A stretch of 19,694 bases of DNA. Source: an uncultured Lachnospiraceae bacterium (lineage in GTDB: Bacteria; Bacillota; Clostridia; Lachnospirales; Lachnospiraceae). The position numbers were made by a program, and so were the translations under genes. The notes below the pieces were generated by a model. That model was not told the origin of the DNA. It did not search any database and was given only the letters and a program-made list of their open reading frames with translations. Shown one piece after another: positions 14,997 to 19,694 of this stretch (its first letter is position 1; every line of letters begins with the position of its first letter). The stretch spans positions 1-19,694 of the forward strand of contig CAKRFU010000036.1 of NCBI GenBank assembly GCA_934320845.1, in the 5' to 3' direction.

Positions 14997-15033
14997 AAAA
15001 AACTCTGTATGTATTTTCATATGGAGTTTTTTT
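14997..15033 (+). terminator. Intrinsic terminator after the ArsR-type gene
   Basis: AAAAAACTC (14997-15005) pairs with GAGTTTTTT (15024-15032), with 4 further inner pairs after a 2-nt mismatch, and the right arm is itself a T-run ending at 15033. It starts 10 nt after the stop codon and separates the repressor from the ATPase gene. Confidence 0.8.
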
Positions 15034-15055
15034 GTTGGAATTATGTTATTTATAC

Positions 15056-15084
15056 TTGCCTTTTAAATATAATTATGATATATT
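15056..15084 (+). promoter_or_regulatory. Promoter of the metal ATPase gene
   Basis: TTGCCT (15056-15061), a 17-nt spacer and TATATT (15079-15084) form a good sigma-A promoter. The expected start site near 15091 is next to the dyad operator. Confidence 0.6.
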
Positions 15085-15092
15085 GAATACAA

Positions 15093-15114
15093 CATATGAA
15101 TGATTGTTCATATG
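15093..15114. promoter_or_regulatory. ArsR/SmtB-type operator
   Basis: CATATGAA (15093-15100) and TTCATATG (15107-15114) are exact reverse complements separated by 6 nt. They contain the TGAA-N6-TTCA core known for SmtB/CzrA-type repressors. The site covers the first transcribed bases, so a bound repressor would block the promoter. Confidence 0.7.
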
Positions 15115-15156
15115 AACACTGACTAAAATATTGAAAAGACAAGGAGAAATTTTATT

Positions 15157-15783
15157 ATGAAGAAAAAATATCATATAGAGGGTATTGACTGTGCAAATTG
15201 TGCAGCTAAAGTTGAGAAAAAGATGAATGACCTTCCGGATGTCAGTGTTACATTGACATTTGCCACAAGCCAGCTTTTGGTAGAGGCAGAAAATCCTGAT
15301 GAGGTATTACCGGAGCTCAGAAAAATTGCTGATAAGATGGAACCGGGCACCGTGATAGAAGAGATTTCAAAAGCAAAGAAACACAGTGGAAAAAAGAAAA
15401 CTCACCATCACCATGACGATGAAGATAGTTGTGATGACGACTGTTGCTGTCACGGAGAGCATGAGGGACATGAGCACCACCACCATCACCACGATGACGA
15501 AGATTGCTGTGACGGTGACTGTTGTCATGGGGAGCATGAACACCATCTTCATAAACATCTCGATAGAGTGGCTAAGAAAAAGTATCGCATAGAGGGTATT
15601 GATTGTCCAAATTGTGCAGCTAAAGTTGAGAGAAAGATGAACGAACTGCCGGATGTGGCGGTTACATTGACGTTTGCGACAAGCCAGCTTTTGGTGGAGG
15701 CGAAAAATCCTGATGAGGTACTTCCAAAACTCAGAGAGATAGCAAATAAGATGGAACCTGGAACTGTTATTGAAGAATACAGC
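15157..15783 (+). repeat. Internal duplication of the HMA coding region
   Basis: Bases 15160-15369 and 15574-15783 are closely similar, offset by exactly 414 bp (138 codons). Both contain long identical blocks such as GAGGGTATTGA and AATTGTGCAGCTAAAGTTGA. The protein copies share EGIDC-NCAAKVE-KMN, VTLTFATSQLLVEA and NKMEPGTVIEE-type blocks. The linker also shows a nested repeat of HHHHDDED, C-rich and HGEHE blocks. Confidence 0.85.
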
Positions 15784-17679
15784 AGTGAAAGAGAGAAATC
15801 AGTTGAAGCAGATGAAGATGGAGATGATGATGATGTTAAAGTGGAACTTATAAAAATTGCAACTGGTGCGTTTGTTTTTATATGTGGTGTTGTCTGTCAG
15901 AAATATCTTAATGTTATGCCGGCTGTGTATATAGCACTTTTTGTTGTATCATACATTATACTTGGTGGAGAAGTTGTTTTAAAGGCTGTTAAAAATCTTT
16001 TCAGAGGTAAATTATTTGATGAAAATTTTCTTATGAGTATTGCTACAATTGGTGCATTTGCTACCGGTGAATATCCGGAAGCAGTAGGAGTTATGCTGTT
16101 TTATGAAATTGGTGAACTTTTCGAGGATATCGCAGTAGGAAAAAGCCGTAAACAGATTATGGAAGCAGTTGATATGCGTCCGGAAGTTGTAAGATATGTA
16201 GATGGAGACAATGTAATAGAACTTGACCCGGATGAAATAGAGATTGGAGACATTATAGAAGTACGACCGGGTGACAGAATACCACTTGATGGAGTTGTTA
16301 TTAAAGGAGACAGCCGTATTGATACTTCGGTGGTGACAGGTGAGCCTGTTCCGGTAGGAGTAAAAGAGGGAAGTGAAGTTGTTTCAGGTTGTGTAAATAT
16401 GTCAGGGCTTATATATGTAAAAGTTGAAAAACTTTTGGAAGAATCGATGGTAAGCCGTATTCTTGAAGCAGTTGAAAATGCTGCAGCATCGAAACCTAAG
16501 ATTGACAGATTTATAAGTAAGTTTGCAAGAATTTATACACCTATAGTTGTATTTGCTGCTTTAGCTACGGCAGTTATCCCGTCACTTATAACAGGAAACT
16601 GGCATTACTGGGTATATACAGCACTTACTTTCCTTGTTATAAGCTGTCCGTGTGCACTTGTTTTAAGTGTGCCACTTGCTTTCTTTGCAGGAATAGGATC
16701 AGGTTCCAAAAAAGGAATTTTGTTTAAAGGCGGAGTTTCACTTGAGTCACTTGCCGAAGTAAAAGCAGTTGTTATGGATAAAACAGGAACAGTAACAGAG
16801 GGAAATTTCAAGGTAGCACAGATAGTAAGTGACGGAGATTATACGGAAGACAGAATACTTGCTTTTGCAGGTGCGGCAGAAAGCCGTTCGACACATCCAA
16901 TCGCAACAAGTATTATGGAAGAGGTAAAGAAAAGAAGACTTGAAATACCTGAGGTAAAAGATATAAAAGAAATTTCCGGAAAAGGAATGGAAGTTATACT
17001 GGAGGATGGAAAGCTTTTATGTGGAAATGTTGAACTTCTGACAATGAAAGGAATAGAGGTACCAAGTAAAGCTAAAGAAATTTATGGAACAGAAGTATTG
17101 CTTGCGTTTAATGAAGAATATATCGGTTATATAGTTATCAATGATAAGATAAAATCAGACTCTAAACAGGCAATAAGTGACATAAAGAGATATGGACTTT
17201 GGACGGCAATGCTTACAGGTGATGCCAAAAAGAATGCTGAAATGGTGGCTAAAGAAGCTGGAATAGATATATGTTATGCAAAGCAGCTTCCACAGGATAA
17301 ACTTAATAACCTTTCAAAAATCCGTGAGGAAAAAGGTGCTGTTATGTTTGTCGGCGATGGAATAAATGATGCACCTGTTCTTGCCGGAGCTGATGTAGGA
17401 GCAGCAATGGGAAGTGGAGCAGATGCAGCAATTGAAGCGGCAGATGTTGTGTTTATGAATTCAAGACTTTCAGCTATACCTGAGAGTATAAAGATTGCGA
17501 AAAAAACAAAAGCAATTGCAATGCAGAATGTAATAGGTGCACTTGTAATCAAGGCACTTGTAATGGTTCTCGGATTTGCGGGAATTGCATCAATGTGGAT
17601 GGCAGTATTTGCAGATTCAGGAGTGGCAATGTTATGTGTGCTTAATTCAGTAAGGATTTTATTCGGAAAGAAAGAATAA
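15157..17679 (+). CDS. cadA: P1B-type heavy-metal-exporting ATPase (CadA/ZntA type) with two HMA domains
   Basis: An 840-residue integral membrane pump that exports soft or borderline divalent metals (Cd, Zn, Pb) using ATP. Two HMA metal-binding domains open the protein, with GIDCANC (C12, C15) and GIDCPNC (C150, C153). They are joined by a linker of about 70 residues that is very rich in His, Asp and Cys. The pump core has TGEPVPV, the intramembrane metal site SCPCALVLS (C497-P-C499), the phosphorylated D541 in DKTGT, STHPIATSI with the HP motif, MLTGDAKKN and GDGINDAPVLAGAD. The CPC motif with two CxxC domains fits the Cd/Zn/Pb subgroup rather than copper pumps. The ATG follows AAGGAGA. It is about 840 residues rather than about 700-730, and the extra length is the duplicated HMA and linker. 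Control is probably by the upstream ArsR protein. Confidence 0.92.
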   Translation: MKKKYHIEGIDCANCAAKVEKKMNDLPDVSVTLTFATSQLLVEAENPDEVLPELRKIADKMEPGTVIEEISKAKKHSGKKKTHHHHDDEDSCDDDCCCHGEHEGHEHHHHHHDDEDCCDGDCCHGEHEHHLHKHLDRVAKKKYRIEGIDCPNCAAKVERKMNELPDVAVTLTFATSQLLVEAKNPDEVLPKLREIANKMEPGTVIEEYSSEREKSVEADEDGDDDDVKVELIKIATGAFVFICGVVCQKYLNVMPAVYIALFVVSYIILGGEVVLKAVKNLFRGKLFDENFLMSIATIGAFATGEYPEAVGVMLFYEIGELFEDIAVGKSRKQIMEAVDMRPEVVRYVDGDNVIELDPDEIEIGDIIEVRPGDRIPLDGVVIKGDSRIDTSVVTGEPVPVGVKEGSEVVSGCVNMSGLIYVKVEKLLEESMVSRILEAVENAAASKPKIDRFISKFARIYTPIVVFAALATAVIPSLITGNWHYWVYTALTFLVISCPCALVLSVPLAFFAGIGSGSKKGILFKGGVSLESLAEVKAVVMDKTGTVTEGNFKVAQIVSDGDYTEDRILAFAGAAESRSTHPIATSIMEEVKKRRLEIPEVKDIKEISGKGMEVILEDGKLLCGNVELLTMKGIEVPSKAKEIYGTEVLLAFNEEYIGYIVINDKIKSDSKQAISDIKRYGLWTAMLTGDAKKNAEMVAKEAGIDICYAKQLPQDKLNNLSKIREEKGAVMFVGDGINDAPVLAGADVGAAMGSGADAAIEAADVVFMNSRLSAIPESIKIAKKTKAIAMQNVIGALVIKALVMVLGFAGIASMWMAVFADSGVAMLCVLNSVRILFGKKE

Positions 17680-17700
17680 AAAGATTGGGAAAATAGAGAG

Positions 17701-17720
17701 TAATGCTTTAAAAAGCATTA
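17701..17720. repeat. Near-perfect 20-bp palindrome between cadA and the cellulase gene
   Basis: TAATGCTTT (17701-17709) and AAAGCATTA (17712-17720) are reverse complements. An A-rich purine tract and the ribosome binding site follow, not a T-run, so it is not a typical terminator. It could be an RNA processing or stability hairpin, or an operator for the downstream gene. Confidence 0.5.
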
Positions 17721-17741
17721 AAAGAAGAAGAGGAGAATTTT

Positions 17742-18779
17742 ATGGAAAACATACGACATCAATTATTAAAAAAAATTATAAGTATGTTTTTAATAATTGC
17801 AATGGGAATAGTAAGCGTTCAGTCTTTGCAATTTAATTTTGTATATTGTAAAGCAGCGGCATATGCACAAAAACATGGCAGATTGAAGGTTAAGGGAACA
17901 AATATAGTAGACAAAAACGGAAAAACAGTCAGATTAAAAGGTGTCAGTTCCCACGGAATAAACTGGGATGTCGGTTATCCGTACATTACTGAAAAGACAT
18001 TTAAGACATTGCGTGACAAATGGAAAGTAAATACGGTAAGGCTTGCAATGTACACACAGGACTACAACGGATATTGTGTGACTGATGCGGAAAGCCGCAA
18101 AAAGCTGCTTGATACCATAGATACGGGAGTAAAAGCCGCAAAAAAACTTGGTTTGTATGTAATAATAGACTGGCATGTTTTGAATGACCAGACACCTTTA
18201 AAATATCAGGCAAAGGCAAAAAAGTTTTTTGCTCAAATGTCAAAAAAATATGCATCCTATCAAAATGTACTCTATGAGATATGTAATGAGCCAAATGGAG
18301 GGACAACATGGTCTGATATTAAAAAATATGCAAAAAAGATAATTCCTGTTATAAGAAAAAATGACAAAAACGGTATTATAATTGTAGGAACTCCAAATTG
18401 GTCGCAGGATGTTGATATTGCGGCGAAAAGTCCGATAAAAGGATACAAAAATATTATGTATTCAATACATTTTTATGCGGCAACTCATGGGGACAGTTAT
18501 AGGAATAAACTTAAAACAGCACATAAAAACGGGTTGCCTGTAATCTGTACAGAGTTTGGTACATGCGATTCAAGCGGAAACGGAAAATATGATTTTTCAA
18601 GTGCAAATAAATGGATTAAGCTTATGAACAGTTATAATATGGGATATGTTTGCTGGAGCCTTAGTAATAAGCCTGAAAGCGCATCGCTTTTAAAAGCGTC
18701 ATGCAAAAAGACAAGCGGATTTACCGGTAATGATTTGAGTGGTCAGGGTAAATGGCTGGTCGGGAAGTATAAGAAATAA
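17742..18779 (+). CDS. Secreted GH5 endoglucanase (cellulase)
   Basis: A 345-residue single-domain glycoside hydrolase family 5 enzyme that cleaves internal beta-1,4 links in cellulose or related glucans outside the cell. The N terminus has a signal peptide: basic residues, then the hydrophobic run ISMFLIIAMGIVSV, with probable cleavage near YCKAAA around residue 40. The GH5 barrel is clear: RLKGVSSHGINWD, TVRLAMYTQDYNGY, YVIIDWHVLND, the acid/base E183 in YEICNEPNG, SIHFYAATHGD, the nucleophile E271 in VICTEFGTCD, and VCWSLSNKPESASLL. The motif set resembles subfamily GH5_2. There is no carbohydrate-binding module, dockerin or anchor, so it should be a free enzyme. The ATG follows AGAGGAGA. 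It lies 62 bp after the metal ATPase; co-transcription is possible but functionally odd. Confidence 0.92.
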   Translation: MENIRHQLLKKIISMFLIIAMGIVSVQSLQFNFVYCKAAAYAQKHGRLKVKGTNIVDKNGKTVRLKGVSSHGINWDVGYPYITEKTFKTLRDKWKVNTVRLAMYTQDYNGYCVTDAESRKKLLDTIDTGVKAAKKLGLYVIIDWHVLNDQTPLKYQAKAKKFFAQMSKKYASYQNVLYEICNEPNGGTTWSDIKKYAKKIIPVIRKNDKNGIIIVGTPNWSQDVDIAAKSPIKGYKNIMYSIHFYAATHGDSYRNKLKTAHKNGLPVICTEFGTCDSSGNGKYDFSSANKWIKLMNSYNMGYVCWSLSNKPESASLLKASCKKTSGFTGNDLSGQGKWLVGKYKK

Positions 18780-18791
18780 TAATATAAAAAA

Positions 18792-18811
18792 CTGTGCACA
18801 ACTGTTCACAG
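18792..18811. repeat. Tandem CTGT-N-CACA direct repeat
   Basis: CTGTGCACAA (18792-18801) is followed directly by CTGTTCACAG (18802-18811); the outer CTGTG and CACAG are also complementary. It lies 13 nt after the cellulase stop and 20 nt before the BlaI-type promoter, and has no T-run. The role is unknown. Confidence 0.4.
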
Positions 18812-18830
18812 AATTAACACAAAAATAATA

Positions 18831-18859
18831 TTGACTAAAAATGACTATCGTGATAGTAT
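18831..18859 (+). promoter_or_regulatory. Promoter of the BlaI/BlaR1-type pair
   Basis: TTGACT (18831-18836), a 17-nt spacer and TAGTAT (18854-18859) form a strong sigma-A promoter. The first dyad operator overlaps its spacer and -10 box. Confidence 0.7.
18844..18857. promoter_or_regulatory. BlaI/MecI-type operator 1
   Basis: ACTATCGTGATAGT is a dyad with 6-bp arms (ACTATC/GATAGT) around a 2-bp centre, overlapping the promoter spacer and -10 box. BlaI/MecI operators have the same kind of TACTA-type dyad in this position. Confidence 0.7.
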
Positions 18860-18871
18860 AAAAACGTAATA

Positions 18872-18885
18872 ACTATTGCAATAGT
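18872..18885. promoter_or_regulatory. BlaI/MecI-type operator 2
   Basis: ACTATTGCAATAGT is a perfect 14-bp palindrome. Its centre is 28 bp from that of operator 1. On the minus strand it shares the flank AAAAATGACTAT with operator 1, so the two sites are homologous and inverted. It lies about 12 nt after the expected transcription start. Confidence 0.75.
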
Positions 18886-18922
18886 CATTTTTTATAAACC
18901 GAAAACACAGGGAGGAATTACC

Positions 18923-19282
18923 ATGGGAATAAAGCTTTATGATTCAGAACTGAAAGTTATGGAGATTTTATGGAAAGAGGGTGAATTGACAGCAGGACAG
19001 ATAGCAAAAATTTTAAAAGAAGAAATAGGGTGGAATAGAAATACCACATATACAGTTATTAAAAAATGTATCGAAAAAGGTGCTGTTGAAAGAATTGAAC
19101 CGAAATTCAGATGCAGAGCACTTATTTCAAAGAAAGATGCACAGGAATATGAGACAGAGGAACTTATAGACCGTATGTTTGAAGGGTCAAAAAAGAATTT
19201 TTTTGCGGCAATGTTGTCTGAGGACAGATTGACGGCAGAAGAACTGGAGCAGTTGAAAGATATGGTAAATCAAATGAAGTGA
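18923..19282 (+). CDS. BlaI/MecI-family winged-helix repressor
   Basis: A 119-residue dimeric repressor of the BlaI/MecI/CopY family. The N-terminal winged helix has the family hallmarks LYDSELKVMEILWKEGELTA and IGWNRNTTYTVIKKCIEKGA; the wing is ERIEPKFRCRALISK. The C-terminal dimerisation helices include YETEELIDRMF and TAEELEQLKDMVNQMK. N92-F93 in SKKNFFAAML resembles the Asn-Phe site at which BlaI and MecI are cut by the sensor protease, but this is an inference by position. The ATG at 18923 follows GGGAGG. Nine nt after its stop, the M56/BlaR1-type sensor gene begins, and two dyad operators flank the promoter, so it should repress its own operon. In gut Clostridia such pairs are common and need not control a beta-lactamase; the regulated target may lie past the window. 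Confidence 0.9.
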   Translation: MGIKLYDSELKVMEILWKEGELTAGQIAKILKEEIGWNRNTTYTVIKKCIEKGAVERIEPKFRCRALISKKDAQEYETEELIDRMFEGSKKNFFAAMLSEDRLTAEELEQLKDMVNQMK

Positions 19283-19291
19283 GGTGTTTAA

Positions 19292-19694
19292 ATGCTTATA
19301 GACATGAGTGTTTCGGCAGGAGTGCTTATTATACTTACGATTATTTTAGAAAAAGCTGTCGGGAATTATTTTTCAAAAAGATTTATCGTTACAATGTGGA
19401 AAATTGTTTTACTTCGTTTGATAATACCTGTTAATCTTCCGATAACAATTGGTATTGCAAAGCCTTTCATTGGAGTGGTCAGAGGAGCAAAAAATATTTT
19501 GGGTGGGCTTTTTAGGAGTGAAAATAAGTCCGGGATATATTATGCAGCAGGGACATCAGTGATGTCGAAGCCGCAAAATCTGTATTCTGAAAATAATAAT
19601 ATAAATTTAGTGTTGACAGGGTGGGGACTTGTGGCAGTTGTTTTAATTGTGTTTTTTGCAGTTTCATATTATAGGGAGTACAAAAAGTTTAAAG
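19292..19694 (+). CDS. BlaR1/MecR1-type M56 sensor peptidase, 5' part (cut by window end)
   Basis: An open frame from the ATG at 19292 runs off the right edge without a stop, giving 134 complete codons. It begins with a membrane helix (MSVSAGVLIILTIILEKAV), then the M56-family-like VTMWKIVLLRLIIPVNLPI, a polar loop of about 50 residues (FRSENKSGIYYAAGTSVM), and a second helix, LVLTGWGLVAVVLIVFFAVS, ending in a basic stretch. This matches the membrane N terminus of BlaR1/MecR1 antirepressors, whose zinc protease domain (HExxH) would lie beyond the window. GAGGTG lies 7 nt before the start. It forms an operon with the BlaI-type gene and should relieve its repression when it senses a signal, in known cases a beta-lactam. 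Confidence 0.8.
   Translation, partial: MLIDMSVSAGVLIILTIILEKAVGNYFSKRFIVTMWKIVLLRLIIPVNLPITIGIAKPFIGVVRGAKNILGGLFRSENKSGIYYAAGTSVMSKPQNLYSENNNINLVLTGWGLVAVVLIVFFAVSYYREYKKFK

Noticed and set aside
15367..15592. ORFs opposite or out of frame with the His-rich linker
   Set aside because: Met/Thr/Val-rich low-complexity shadows of the GAT/CAC-rich repeat coding sequence.
17701..17720. Intrinsic terminator of the metal ATPase gene
   Set aside because: The palindrome is followed by A and G rather than a T-run, and the loop would be too small at full pairing.

Overview
The window is AT-rich DNA with short intergenic gaps, strong GGAGG-type ribosome binding sites and Gram-positive gene content: SpoIIR, a class A penicillin-binding protein, a BlaI/BlaR1-type pair and a secreted GH5 cellulase. 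This points to an anaerobic, spore-forming member of the Clostridia. The BspA-like surface proteins, the cellulase and the gene styles suggest a gut or rumen Lachnospiraceae (Butyrivibrio/Roseburia/Lachnospira type). I cannot name the species.

Left part (1-5080). Two related BspA-like leucine-rich-repeat surface proteins lie in tandem; the first has lost its N-terminal half. A PlsC-type acyltransferase follows. Next is an AlbA_2/ATPase-fold/winged-helix regulator-like gene with an out-of-phase 13-bp tandem repeat. It sits between two decayed gene fragments, a probable transposase piece and a probable tyrosine-recombinase tail, so this stretch looks accessory.

Middle part (5040-9980). A segment of about 1.3 kb is bounded by imperfect inverted repeats of about 40 bp. 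It holds a membrane-anchored conserved hypothetical and a DUF1934/YwiB-like gene that converge on a bidirectional terminator. Next come a divergently transcribed AraC-family regulator and a methyl-accepting chemotaxis protein, whose -10 boxes form a mirrored inverted repeat. Beyond the chemoreceptor lies a broken second copy of the DUF1934 gene. Two hairpins of one palindrome family, one in the leader of the intact copy and one beside the broken copy, add to the sense of a rearranged region.

Right part (9976-19694). SpoIIR (with a possible sigma-F promoter) diverges from a class A PBP. A glycosyltransferase with a helical, TPR-like tail follows, then an ArsR/SmtB metal sensor and a Cd/Zn/Pb-type P1B ATPase. 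The ATPase has a duplicated HMA domain joined by a His/Asp/Cys-rich linker, and a TGAA-N6-TTCA operator overlaps its probable start site. A single-domain GH5 endoglucanase comes next. The window ends in a BlaI-type repressor with two matching dyad operators around its promoter and the start of its BlaR1/M56 partner, cut by the window edge. I saw no rRNA, tRNA, CRISPR array or intact transposase. The best candidates for something undescribed are the inverted-repeat-bounded segment with its decayed sister copy and the associated palindromes.
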